The position numbers were made by a program, and so were the translations under genes. The notes under the pieces were generated by a model. The model saw nothing but the letters and a program-made list of their open reading frames with translations, searched no databases and was not told the DNA's origin. Of a stretch of 40,397 bases of DNA, positions 33,170 through 40,397 are shown piece after piece (position 1 is the stretch's first letter; each line of letters opens with the position of its first letter). The stretch lies in NCBI GenBank assembly GCA_039797965.1, contig JBDKGX010000013.1, positions 1-40,397 of the forward strand. Direction: 5' to 3'. This DNA comes from Thiofilum sp039797965. Its GTDB lineage: Bacteria; Pseudomonadota; Gammaproteobacteria; Thiotrichales; Thiotrichaceae.

Positions 33170-34450
33170 TTAGGCATAGCTGTTGAGTAATTGTTTAGAA
33201 AAAAACAGGATGACTACGCCCCCCGTTAACACTAAATTTGCCATCAGTGTTGCCATCGCTGCTCCATTAATTCCATATAAAGGAATGAGAATTGTGTGAC
33301 CGATAATATTCACAATCAGGGCACTTACCAACATGATGTTTAAAAAGCGTACTTGTTCTTGCATGATAAACATAAACGAAAAGGTAAGGCTAAAAGCTCG
33401 AATCATCTGACCTAATAATAGTAGAGAAAGTACGGTACCCGCAGCGACATATTCAGCCCCGAAGGCTAAAAGCATATAATCACTAACTAGCCATAATGTT
33501 AAGGTGACTGTACTCAGTATGCCCATAACTAAAAAAGTACTTTTCCAGAAAAATGCTTTTAACTGTTGGGGATCACTACGTTGAATTTTTAGTAAGCGTG
33601 GGTAGATAGTGGCGTCCAATGCCCCTAAGAAAAATAGACTAATAAACGACAAACGTGCAGCGGTGGAAAATAATGCTACTTGGTCATTCGTAAGCAGTAA
33701 CCCCGTCATAATCGTGTCCGCCCATAACATTAAAAAGGCAAACATCGACACAGGCGCCAAAGGTAGAGATTGCTTGAGTAATTGATTGACAGGCACTATG
33801 TGACTGGATCGCGCTAAAATGGTTTTGATCCATGGTCTCAACCAAAAAAATGAGGCAAAGCCAGCCAATAATAATGATAGGGTGTAAACCAAGACGTAGG
33901 TTTGTTGATTAGCAAAGCTGCTCCAAAGTACTGCTATTAAAAGTAGTAACGCAATTGCTGGTAACGTATTTTGGACTAATAGTGAGCTAGACGTATGGCG
34001 TATCGCTTTTAAAAAGGCTGAATTAGTCATTGCCAAATTAAAAGTCAGAATGCCCGTGCCTGCAATCATAAGATACCAGACATTCATTTGCCCATCGAAC
34101 AACCATTGATTAAAAAAGGGGGCTAGTACTATCCATACTAGTAAAAATAAAAGGGAACTGATTAATGTTAATCGATAGGCAGAGTGTAGATAGTGAGCGG
34201 GACTATGTTGTGAGTCTTCGGGGAGACGTGCGATATCTCGAACAATCCATTGCTCCAGACCAATACGGCTAAAAAGTGATACTCCCGTCACAAGAGTCAT
34301 CAGCATAAAAACCATACCCGCCTCATTTTTGGGTAGCAGCCTTGCAATTAAAATAGCTACCCCGAAATTGAGACCCACACCCACAAAACGTGCAAAGGTT
34401 GATAGTAGACTTTGTACCAACAGCGAATCACGTTTTAGATTTATCTTCAT
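33170..34450 (-). CDS. Lipid-linked oligosaccharide flippase (Wzx-like)
   Basis: 426-residue polytopic membrane protein of the polysaccharide-transporter (MOP/flippase) superfamily with about twelve helices. SLLSTFARFVGVGLNFGVAILIARLL and LLPKNEAGMVFMLMTL form the conserved N-terminal region; GINGAAMATLMANLVLTGGVVIL the end. It should move undecaprenyl-linked repeat units across the inner membrane for Wzy. The start overlaps the upstream glycosyltransferase by 4 bases (ATGA), and the polymerase follows 3 bases after its stop. A MATE drug exporter is unlikely in this context. Confidence 0.86.
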   Translation of the reverse strand: MKINLKRDSLLVQSLLSTFARFVGVGLNFGVAILIARLLPKNEAGMVFMLMTLVTGVSLFSRIGLEQWIVRDIARLPEDSQHSPAHYLHSAYRLTLISSLLFLLVWIVLAPFFNQWLFDGQMNVWYLMIAGTGILTFNLAMTNSAFLKAIRHTSSSLLVQNTLPAIALLLLIAVLWSSFANQQTYVLVYTLSLLLAGFASFFWLRPWIKTILARSSHIVPVNQLLKQSLPLAPVSMFAFLMLWADTIMTGLLLTNDQVALFSTAARLSFISLFFLGALDATIYPRLLKIQRSDPQQLKAFFWKSTFLVMGILSTVTLTLWLVSDYMLLAFGAEYVAAGTVLSLLLLGQMIRAFSLTFSFMFIMQEQVRFLNIMLVSALIVNIIGHTILIPLYGINGAAMATLMANLVLTGGVVILFFSKQLLNSYA

Positions 34451-34920
34451 GCCTGAATCGCTTGGTCAATAAAATCAATCAAGGCTTGGCGACGTGCTCC
34501 CGCTTTTCCGTTAGCGGGTTTTAAGTCGGGTAGGTGATTTAGTAGTGCTAGTAATTGCTCTTGAGTACTAGCCGTATAAACCCCAGGTAATTGTCCCATC
34601 CACTCTAGACCATCAGCCTGATGGTTATTGCGGTGTTCACCCAGCTCAAATTGGCGGTTCATCACAATGATAGGCTTGTGGGCTTCTACCGCAGTAATAA
34701 TATTACCCATGCCTGCATGTGAAATAATCAGATCAGCACTTTTGAGATGTTGATTAAATACATCGGTAGTCATGAATTTTTCATACTGCATATGTTTAGG
34801 CAAGTACTCGCCTTCAGCAATTTGGGCAATACCTTGATGTCGGTTTGCACCACACCATTCATCCACATAGCGAATTAAACGATCAAATGGAAACTGTGTC
34901 CCCACCGCAACAAAGATCAT
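34447..34920 (-). CDS. Alg13-like glycosyltransferase catalytic subunit (PssE/EpsF-type)
   Basis: 157-residue protein resembling the C-terminal, donor-binding half of GT28 enzymes (MurG/Alg13). VAVGTQFPFDRLIRYVDEW starts it, and the donor-binding signature SHAGMGNIITAVEAHKPIIV lies near residues 75-95, followed by NRQFELGEHRNNHQAD. Members work with a membrane-bound partner encoded next door (the Alg14-like gene that precedes it, overlapping by 4 bases). Together they would form one split glycosyltransferase using a UDP-sugar. Symbols vary (pssE, cps14G-like), so none is given. Confidence 0.88.
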   Translation of the reverse strand: MIFVAVGTQFPFDRLIRYVDEWCGANRHQGIAQIAEGEYLPKHMQYEKFMTTDVFNQHLKSADLIISHAGMGNIITAVEAHKPIIVMNRQFELGEHRNNHQADGLEWMGQLPGVYTASTQEQLLALLNHLPDLKPANGKAGARRQALIDFIDQAIQA

Positions 34921-35378
34921 AGTACTGCCCCTTTGAAGAGAATGGTTTTACCGTCGCTCAGATGTTCCCATTGCGTGAGAAATACGTCGGCTTTACCTAG
35001 TACCATGTTGCCAGCGCGGGAGAGCTTTTTAACGTTGGCAATACTATCCACCCAAATGGTGCGAATTTTCAGCGCTTTGCCTAACATAATAGCGACAGCA
35101 CCAGGGGCTGCTCCTGTGGAGATAATCGCTTGTGGACGCTCTTTAAAAATAATTTTAAGTAGTTGAAAAGCACAAGGGATGAGTTTCCATTTATCATCCG
35201 CACTAACATCAACAATATTATAAATTTTTTGCTGTTTAGAGGGTTTAAATAACGCATCTGGCATAGCATAAACGACATCATATTTTTGCTCTAAACCTGC
35301 ACAAATACGGGTGAGTTGAATCCAATGTCCGCCAGGGGATGAAATCGCTAATAGTTTTGGTTTTTTTGTAGCGGTCAT
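34917..35378 (-). CDS. Alg14-like membrane partner of a split glycosyltransferase (PssD-type)
   Basis: 153-residue Alg14/PssD-like subunit. LLAISSPGGHWIQLTRI is the characteristic N-terminal motif (GGH loop), then VVYAMPDALFKPS, PQAIISTGAAPGAVAIMLGKAL, and the C-terminal FLTQWEHLSDGKTILFKGAVL. In this family it binds the lipid acceptor and anchors the Alg13-like catalytic partner that follows with a 4-base overlap (ATGA). The methyltransferase gene precedes it with a similar overlap. Confidence 0.88.
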   Translation of the reverse strand: MTATKKPKLLAISSPGGHWIQLTRICAGLEQKYDVVYAMPDALFKPSKQQKIYNIVDVSADDKWKLIPCAFQLLKIIFKERPQAIISTGAAPGAVAIMLGKALKIRTIWVDSIANVKKLSRAGNMVLGKADVFLTQWEHLSDGKTILFKGAVL

Positions 35379-36328
35379 GATGGTTTGCGTAAGTAAAAGG
35401 CAGCTTGATCGCCTTGGTTTAATGAGTTGAGTTCTTGGGCGCGTTTTTCAAATTCTTTGATTTGTGCTGAGCTAAACAGTGAACCTTCGGGGTTTTCTGC
35501 CCATGAGTTTTTATCACGCAGCATAATGCCTTTTTCGTATTGCTCACTACCCCAGAATTGGAAGGCATTGGAGTCGTAAACTGCTTTGTCCATTTTAAAG
35601 CCACATTGTTCGGCAAGTACTTTCATGCTGTCCACAGAATGCAAAAATAAATGGCGAGGTGCATCGAGTTGTACCCAATTTACGCCGTAATGTTGCCATG
35701 CATAAGACGATACCGTAGGGACTCGAACCAATGCTGTGCCATTAGGGGCCAGGAGTTCAAATACTTTCTTTAAAGTGGCTTGTTGTTCAGGCATATGTTC
35801 AAAGGAGTGATGAAACATAATGACATCCCATTGCCCCTTTTCACTGAAAATATCACGCTTTTCAATACGTAATCCATTGGGGTACTCGATCACATCTTGA
35901 TTGAAGGGATCAAGCCCTAATAGATGGTTAAAACCTATTTCACGCAATGAGTGTAATAATAAACCCGCACCACAACCCACGTCTAAAATGCGTGAGTTTT
36001 CAGTAAGGTTAAGTGGTCGTAGCGTAGTGAGTTTGGCATTAGGGCTGAGTAGTTGTAAGGCTTTACCTACTACATTTTTGCCCGTTGCCGCATATTGGTC
36101 GCGTAGCCGAATTAGCGATTGTTTAGTGCCACTTTTGCTATTGGGAGCAACATAAGAATAGTAGTTGCTGGGGTAATGATCACCAAGATTGTCAGGGATA
36201 GTCGTGATTTGTAAACACTGACATTGACTACATTGAAAGTACTGATGTTCTTCCAATTGCCCCATCATCATCTCTTTCACCACATAAGTACGGTGAGAAC
36301 CTTCACTACCGCAAATCCGGCATTGCAT
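35375..36328 (-). CDS. Class I SAM methyltransferase with N-terminal zinc-ribbon motif
   Basis: 317-residue protein. The N-terminus carries a cysteine cluster with CRIC at 3-6 and CSQCQC at 33-38, a likely zinc ribbon. The SAM-binding ILDVGCGAGLLL is at 114-125, followed by FHHSFEHMPEQ and GTALVRVPTV, typical of Methyltransf_23-type enzymes found in polysaccharide loci. It may methylate a sugar or a capping residue; the target is unknown. It starts at the rfbB stop (TAATG, one-base overlap) and ends in a 4-base overlap with the Alg14-like gene. Confidence 0.85.
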   Translation of the reverse strand: MQCRICGSEGSHRTYVVKEMMMGQLEEHQYFQCSQCQCLQITTIPDNLGDHYPSNYYSYVAPNSKSGTKQSLIRLRDQYAATGKNVVGKALQLLSPNAKLTTLRPLNLTENSRILDVGCGAGLLLHSLREIGFNHLLGLDPFNQDVIEYPNGLRIEKRDIFSEKGQWDVIMFHHSFEHMPEQQATLKKVFELLAPNGTALVRVPTVSSYAWQHYGVNWVQLDAPRHLFLHSVDSMKVLAEQCGFKMDKAVYDSNAFQFWGSEQYEKGIMLRDKNSWAENPEGSLFSSAQIKEFEKRAQELNSLNQGDQAAFYLRKPS

Positions 36329-37398
36329 TATTGTTGCTCCTTATGAGTCCCAAAAAGGGCGACATTGCCTGTCCAAAAACCTTGTTGTTCCAAATACCAG
36401 TCAACGGTTTTACGTAAACCTGTTTGGAACGTTTCGACAGGACTATAGCCTAGTTCGGTACAAATTTTATTGTTATTAATAGCATAGCGACGATCGTGAC
36501 CGGGGCGGTCAGTCACATAAGTAATCAATTGATTGTGTGGCACATTAGGCGAATCAGGGAAGCGCTCATCCATCAGTGCACATAACGTATGGACTAATGA
36601 GAGATTAGCCTGTTCATTATTACCCCCAATATTATAAGTTTCACCTATACGACCTTGATGCACGATCAGATCAATACCACGATTATGATCTTCTACATAT
36701 AACCAATCACGGATTTGCTGACCATCGCCATAAATCGGTACAGCCTCCCCCTTTAATAAACGCGAAATCGCTAAAGGAATCAGCTTTTCAGGGTATTGAT
36801 AGGGACCATAATTATTCGAGCAATTACTAGTCGTGGTATTTAAACCGTAAGTGTGTTGGTACGCACGCACCACATGATCGGATGCAGCTTTACTGGCAGC
36901 ATAGGGTGAGTTAGGTGCATATTGAGTAGTTTCAGTAAACGCAGGGTCGGTAGCTGACAGTGTCCCATAAACTTCGTCTGTAGAGACATGATGGAAGCGA
37001 TGGTTGGTGCGTTTTTGCTCATCCAGCCAAACTTTTTTTGCGGCCTTCAAAAGGCTATGAGTACCATCAATATTCGTTTTCAAAAACGCATCAGGGCCAT
37101 AAATCGAGCGATCTACATGGGATTCTGCGGCGAAATGTACGATGGTATCAATATCGTGGGCTTTGAGAAGTTGCTCTACTAAAGCCTGATCCAGAATGTC
37201 GCCGTGTACAAAATGAAAACGAGGGTGATCTTTTAGGGTTTCCAGATTTTCTTTACGCCCTGCGTAAGTTAAAGCATCCAGTATAGTAACGGTTTGCTCT
37301 GGATATTTATCGAGCCAGTAGTAAACAAAGTTAGTACCAATAAAACCAGCACCGCCAGTCACTAATAAATTTTTAGGTTGATAAGTTTGAGTGGTCAT
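36328..37398 (-). CDS. rfbB: dTDP-glucose 4,6-dehydratase
   Basis: 356-residue short-chain dehydrogenase/epimerase-fold enzyme that converts dTDP-glucose to dTDP-4-keto-6-deoxyglucose. NAD site GGAGFIG at 15-21; active-site Thr-Asp-Glu at 140-142 (STDEVYG); Tyr166 and Lys170 in SPYAASKAA; further TSNCSNNYGPYQYPEKLIPL and GDGQQIRDWLYVEDH. I chose the ATG at 37398; an in-frame TTG at 37404 is possible but overlaps the rfbD stop. Second enzyme of the dTDP-L-rhamnose pathway. Confidence 0.97.
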   Translation of the reverse strand: MTTQTYQPKNLLVTGGAGFIGTNFVYYWLDKYPEQTVTILDALTYAGRKENLETLKDHPRFHFVHGDILDQALVEQLLKAHDIDTIVHFAAESHVDRSIYGPDAFLKTNIDGTHSLLKAAKKVWLDEQKRTNHRFHHVSTDEVYGTLSATDPAFTETTQYAPNSPYAASKAASDHVVRAYQHTYGLNTTTSNCSNNYGPYQYPEKLIPLAISRLLKGEAVPIYGDGQQIRDWLYVEDHNRGIDLIVHQGRIGETYNIGGNNEQANLSLVHTLCALMDERFPDSPNVPHNQLITYVTDRPGHDRRYAINNNKICTELGYSPVETFQTGLRKTVDWYLEQQGFWTGNVALFGTHKEQQ

Positions 37399-37400
37399 AA

Positions 37401-38279
37401 TCAAGCATTCATTCCAAGTGTTGTGCGGTATTGGATTAACATATTTTTTAAGCTAGTTTGCCAATGCGGTAAAGCGATCCCTAAAGTACTTTCAGTTAAG
37501 GCCTTATCCATTAAGCTAAAGGCAGGACGTTTGGCAGGCGTGGGATAACTTTCCGTACGAATGGGACGAATCGGAATAGTTTTTTCTAACAAACCTAAAG
37601 TTAAAGCCTCACTCTGAATGGCTACTGCAAAATCATACCAACTAGCCACACCCTGATCAGAACAATGCAAAGTACCCGTGGCGTTTTGCTCAATAGCTGT
37701 CCAGATTGTTTGCGCTAAAGTACTAGCCCATGTGGGCGTGCCGATCTGGTCGTAAATGACATTCAAACTCTCTTTGGTCGCCATCAGCTTAAGCATGGTT
37801 TTAACAAAGTTATGACCATGGACTGAATATAACCAAGAGGTACGAATAATCAGATAATCGGAAAGTACTTGTCGCACAGCCTCTTCGCCGCGCCACTTGG
37901 TTTCACCATAAACACTTAAAGGATTAGCTTTGGCATCAACTGCATAGGGTAGGGCTTGAGTACCATCAAAGATAAAGTCGGTTGAGATTTGAATCAGCTT
38001 AATCGAGCGCTTCTTGGCAGCGTTAGCCAAGTACTCGACGGCTAAATGATTAATTTTATCGGCGAGATCAGGTTCGCCTTCGGCTTTATCAACGGCAGTA
38101 TAAGCAGCACCGTTAATGATAATCTCTGGCTTATAGTGATCAAGTACTAGGTCAATATTGTGTGGATTAGTGATATCGAGATTATCGACATCGGTTAAAA
38201 TCAGCTCATGTTGAGTAGGGCAAGAGTGTTGTAGTTCATAGCCTAATTGCCCCTTAGCACCTGTAATTAAGATTTTCAT
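37401..38279 (-). CDS. rfbD: dTDP-4-dehydrorhamnose reductase
   Basis: 292-residue NAD(P)H-dependent reductase for the last step of dTDP-L-rhamnose synthesis. N-terminal ILITGAKGQLGYEL, GAYTAVDKAEGEPDLA, STDFIFDGT, then the catalytic Tyr-Lys in SVYGETKWRGEEAV, and RTSWLYSVHGHNFVKTML. It overlaps rfbC by 4 bases and rfbB follows 2 bases after the stop. The RfbD family signature is complete. Confidence 0.96.
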   Translation of the reverse strand: MKILITGAKGQLGYELQHSCPTQHELILTDVDNLDITNPHNIDLVLDHYKPEIIINGAAYTAVDKAEGEPDLADKINHLAVEYLANAAKKRSIKLIQISTDFIFDGTQALPYAVDAKANPLSVYGETKWRGEEAVRQVLSDYLIIRTSWLYSVHGHNFVKTMLKLMATKESLNVIYDQIGTPTWASTLAQTIWTAIEQNATGTLHCSDQGVASWYDFAVAIQSEALTLGLLEKTIPIRPIRTESYPTPAKRPAFSLMDKALTESTLGIALPHWQTSLKNMLIQYRTTLGMNA

Positions 38280-38824
38280 GCAAATAGCTCCGCCTCTTTA
38301 AACCAAACACCGTTGGCATCTTTGGCAGATAGTTTTGGGCTTTCACCTGTTGGAATAGGCCATTGAATATTTAAAGTAGGATCATCCCAACGAATCGAGT
38401 GCTCAGCCTGTGGGGCATAGAAATCAGTGCATTTATAAATAAAATCAGCACTCTCGCTCATCACATAAAAGCCGTGGGCAAAGCCTGCGGGAACCCAAAA
38501 CATCCTGTGATTATCCTCAGAGAGTTCCACTCCAAACCATTGCCCAAAACTAGGTGAGGATTGGCGTAAATCTACTGCCACATCAAATACTTTACCGGCG
38601 GTAACCCGTACTAACTTACCCTGCGTTTGCTGCGTTTGATAATGTAAGCCGCGCAAAATCCCTTGAGCTGAGCGGCTATGGTTATCTTGCACGAAATTAA
38701 GATTTAAACCGGCATTAGCAAAGGCTTGTTGATTCCAAGTTTCTAAGAAAAAACCACGTGCATCACCAAAAACTTTAGGTTCAATAATGACCGCATCTTG
38801 GAGTGGGGTTTGAATAATATTCAT
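38276..38824 (-). CDS. rfbC: dTDP-4-dehydrorhamnose 3,5-epimerase
   Basis: 182-residue cupin-type epimerase of the dTDP-L-rhamnose pathway. PLQDAVIIEPKVFGDARGFFLETW, FVQDNHSRSAQGILRGLHYQ (catalytic His), GKVFDVAVDLRQSSPSFG, WVPAGFAHGFYVMSE and the late SIRWDDP are all conserved. The start is the ATG at 38824, overlapping the rfbA stop (ATGA) and preceding the family N-terminus MNIIQTPL; upstream in-frame sequence belongs to rfbA in another frame. Confidence 0.97.
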   Translation of the reverse strand: MNIIQTPLQDAVIIEPKVFGDARGFFLETWNQQAFANAGLNLNFVQDNHSRSAQGILRGLHYQTQQTQGKLVRVTAGKVFDVAVDLRQSSPSFGQWFGVELSEDNHRMFWVPAGFAHGFYVMSESADFIYKCTDFYAPQAEHSIRWDDPTLNIQWPIPTGESPKLSAKDANGVWFKEAELFA

Positions 38825-39708
38825 GGCAGCAGCAGCCTTGTTAAATAATGTCCGTAGCCACTTTTCTTTAAAGGCTCCGCTAAACGCAATAATTGCTCGT
38901 CCCCAATATAGTTCATACGCCACGCTACTTCTTCAGGACAGGCAATCTTTAAACCTTGGCGCTCCTCGATGATCCTAATGTAGTTACTAGCGTCTAATAA
39001 AGACGCATGAGTACCTGTATCTAACCAAGCGGTACCCCGTTTGAGCATTTCTACAAACAGATTGTTTTGTTGAAGGTAGACATTATTAACATCAGTAATT
39101 TCTAGCTCACCGCGAGGCGAAGGTTTAATCGTTTTAGCGATTTCGACTACATTATTATCGTAAAAATATAGGCCTGTGACGGCATAATTAGAGCGTGGTT
39201 TAGCAGGCTTTTCTTCAATCGTTAAAGCTCGACCTTGAGCGTCAAAATCAACTACACCATAACGCTCTGGGTCTTGGACATAATAGGCAAAAACGGTTGC
39301 ACCCTGATTTTGATTAGCACAGCTTTGCAAACGCTTGGATAAGCCTTCGCCGTAATAAATATTGTCACCTAGTATGAGAGTGACAGGGTTATTGCCCACA
39401 AACTCAGCACCAATAATGAAAGCTTGCGCTAAGCCTTCAGGTTTAGGTTGTACGGCATACTGGATGTGGATTCCCCATTGGCTACCATCACCTAGAAGCC
39501 TTTGAAAGGGAGTTGAGTCCTCAGGTGTAGTAATTATAAGCACATCACGAATACCCGATAACATCAGAACTGTTAGCGGATAATAAATCATGGGCTTGTC
39601 ATAAACGGGCATAAGCTGTTTGCTAACGGCTTGAGTCAGTGGATAAAGTCGAGTTCCACTGCCACCAGCGAGTATAATGCCTTTACGTTTTGAGTTAGGG
39701 GTTGTCAT
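38821..39708 (-). CDS. rfbA: Glucose-1-phosphate thymidylyltransferase
   Basis: 295-residue nucleotidyltransferase that makes dTDP-glucose from dTTP and glucose-1-phosphate, first step of dTDP-L-rhamnose synthesis. GIILAGGSGTRLYPLTQAVS, KQLMPVYDKPMIYYPL, LGDNIYYG, VFAYYVQDPERYGVV and EEKPAKPRSNYAVTGLYFYD mark RfbA/RmlA. I chose the ATG at 39708; in-frame sequence upstream is not family-like. Gene order here is rfbA-C-D-B rather than rfbB-D-A-C. It opens the 12-gene operon and a good promoter lies just upstream. Confidence 0.97.
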   Translation of the reverse strand: MTTPNSKRKGIILAGGSGTRLYPLTQAVSKQLMPVYDKPMIYYPLTVLMLSGIRDVLIITTPEDSTPFQRLLGDGSQWGIHIQYAVQPKPEGLAQAFIIGAEFVGNNPVTLILGDNIYYGEGLSKRLQSCANQNQGATVFAYYVQDPERYGVVDFDAQGRALTIEEKPAKPRSNYAVTGLYFYDNNVVEIAKTIKPSPRGELEITDVNNVYLQQNNLFVEMLKRGTAWLDTGTHASLLDASNYIRIIEERQGLKIACPEEVAWRMNYIGDEQLLRLAEPLKKSGYGHYLTRLLLP

Positions 39709-39749
39709 AAAGTTGTTCCACTTTAATCTTAGTAGGCTTTTGCGGCTGA

Positions 39750-39779
39750 ATTGTAGACGAATCCTCAGGTAATTGTCAC
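39750..39779 (-). promoter_or_regulatory. Probable sigma-70 promoter of the rfb operon
   Basis: On the minus strand GTGACA (39779-39774) and TACAAT (39755-39750) each match five of six consensus positions and are 18 bases apart. The predicted start near 39743 leaves about 35 bases before the rfbA ATG. Confidence 0.5.
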
Positions 39780-39806
39780 AAGTCAACGCTATTCGGTGCT
39801 TAGATT

Positions 39807-40397
39807 TTAACGATTTAAAAATAAAATAGGGTCAACACTGGTTTGATTAAGATAAATTGACCAGTGCAAATGGGGACCTGTAGTTCTTCCAGTCTTACCA
39901 ACTTTTCCTAGTACTTGCCCCTGCTCTAACCAATCACCAACATGTGTATTAATGGTATTGAGATGTGCATATAAGCTTAATACGCCTTGTCCGTGATCAA
40001 GAATTACGGTGTTTCCGGTATAAAATAAGTTGCCTGTATAAAGTACTCGTCCTTGAAGGGGCGTTTTAATGGGCGTGCCAATGGGTGCTGCGATATCCAT
40101 TCCGCTATGGGGTTGGCGTGAAATACCATTCATGATTCTACGCATACCAAAACGCCCAGTATCACGTCCTTTGACAGGGCGAATAAAGTTTAAGCTGGGT
40201 AGCATGGGTGAAAATGTTTGTTTTAAACGATGGGTGAGAGCAATTTCTTGTTCAATCCGTGTTGTGGAGACATCATCTGGCGTAACTTTATTACGATCAC
40301 GGATTTTTAACCGTTGGGTTCGATAAGCTTTAGGAAAAACCTGAAAGCTAATGGGCAGTACTTGAGAATTGTTTCGTACTTGCAGTACTTGAGGTGT
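39807..40397 (-). CDS. M23 family metallopeptidase, N-terminal part missing
   Basis: The frame is open from the window edge to the stop at 39807, giving the last 196 residues; the true start lies outside. The C-terminal LytM/M23 domain has FIRPVKGRDTGRFGMRRIMNG, the zinc-ligand motif HSGMDIAAP (HxxxD), HGQGVLSLYAHL, and the second zinc-ligand pair in PHLHWS. Upstream are about 70 residues rich in Lys, Gln and Val that include KVTPDDVSTTRIEQE, typical of the linker before M23 in periplasmic peptidases. It likely cleaves peptidoglycan cross-links. The ATG at 40205 is internal, not the start. Confidence 0.88.
   Translation of the reverse strand, partial: TPQVLQVRNNSQVLPISFQVFPKAYRTQRLKIRDRNKVTPDDVSTTRIEQEIALTHRLKQTFSPMLPSLNFIRPVKGRDTGRFGMRRIMNGISRQPHSGMDIAAPIGTPIKTPLQGRVLYTGNLFYTGNTVILDHGQGVLSLYAHLNTINTHVGDWLEQGQVLGKVGKTGRTTGPHLHWSIYLNQTSVDPILFLNR

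Larger units (their letters stand above)
317..40389. repeat. Iterated AGTACT palindrome, about 81 copies through the window
   Basis: I counted about 81 AGTACT sites by hand. For about 41% G+C, about 13 are expected. The right-hand flank is T in over half the copies, and, by symmetry, the left-hand flank A is favoured, giving (A)AGTACT(T). Examples: 317, 1235, 1264, 3106, 12016, 12182, 17153, 30544, 33536 and 40384. Most copies are inside genes, on both strands and in every frame; the frame giving GTA-CTN codons (Val-Leu) is common. The density is uneven: about nine copies in prmC, none between about 27010 and 30300. Confidence 0.85.

Noticed and set aside
39807..40205. M23 peptidase starting at the ATG at 40205
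   Set aside because: The frame stays open to the window edge with family-like sequence upstream (KVTPDDVSTTRIEQE), so that Met is internal.
317..40389. AGTACT as a DNA uptake sequence
   Set aside because: Uptake sequences are longer (9-12 bases) and non-palindromic; I see no fixed longer context beyond a mild A/T flank. The presence of pili alone is not evidence.
1..40397. CRISPR array, insertion sequence, integrase or phage genes
   Set aside because: No regularly spaced direct repeats, transposase or integrase motifs were seen on either strand.

Overview
This window looks like a piece of a gammaproteobacterial chromosome. By eye it is moderately A+T-rich (about 40-43% G+C). The evidence is gene order: petBC-sspAB, the divergent hemA-prfA-prmC and TPR-lolB-ispE-tRNA-Gln-prs-rplY-pth-ychF blocks, and a PilVWXE/PilY1 minor-pilin locus. 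A member of the Thiotrichales is a reasonable guess, but the sequence alone does not prove it. I see no insertion sequence, phage, integron or CRISPR array.

Layout. 1-4012 (+): end of cytochrome b, cytochrome c1, a terminator, sspA-sspB, dihydrofolate reductase, and a dihydroorotase-like protein with a damaged active site. 4017-5270: a convergent SUMF1/FGE-fold protein and a small unknown protein. 5472-11325 (+): type IV pilus minor pilins pilV, pilW, pilX, pilE and the tip adhesin pilY1. 11333-14529 (-): prmC, prfA, hemA. 14678-21531 (+): TPR protein, lolB, ispE, tRNA-Gln, prs, rplY, pth, ychF and tRNA-Met, closed by a strong terminator. 21747-23944 (+): both acetolactate synthase subunits, closed by a terminator. 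24028-24492 (-): a small CopD-like membrane protein. 24645-39708 (-): a large exopolysaccharide/O-antigen-type locus. 39807-40397 (-): a partial M23 peptidase.

The polysaccharide locus is self-consistent. RfbA/C/D/B make dTDP-L-rhamnose. A WcaJ/WbaP-type transferase starts the lipid-linked unit. Two GT2 enzymes and an Alg13/Alg14-like split glycosyltransferase extend it, with decoration by an O-acetyltransferase, a membrane acyltransferase and a methyltransferase. A Wzx-like flippase and a Wzy-like polymerase export and polymerise it, and a Wzc-type tyrosine autokinase controls chain length. Twelve of these genes (rfbA to the last GT2) overlap or sit within 3 bp of each other and probably form one transcript.

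The strongest unexplained signal is not a gene. The palindrome AGTACT occurs about 81 times by hand count, where about 13 are expected from base composition. It lies mostly inside genes and is often paired into larger perfect inverted repeats: a 22-bp palindrome at 30544, a 13-bp stem in prmC at 12013, and the acetolactate synthase terminator at 23992. This resembles a genome-wide iterated palindrome, comparable to HIP1 in cyanobacteria. Other items for a second look are the pseudo-dihydroorotase, a terminator-like hairpin inside the start of pth, an isoleucine-rich mini-leader before the acetolactate synthase genes, and an inverted repeat overlapping a perfect -10 box before wzc.
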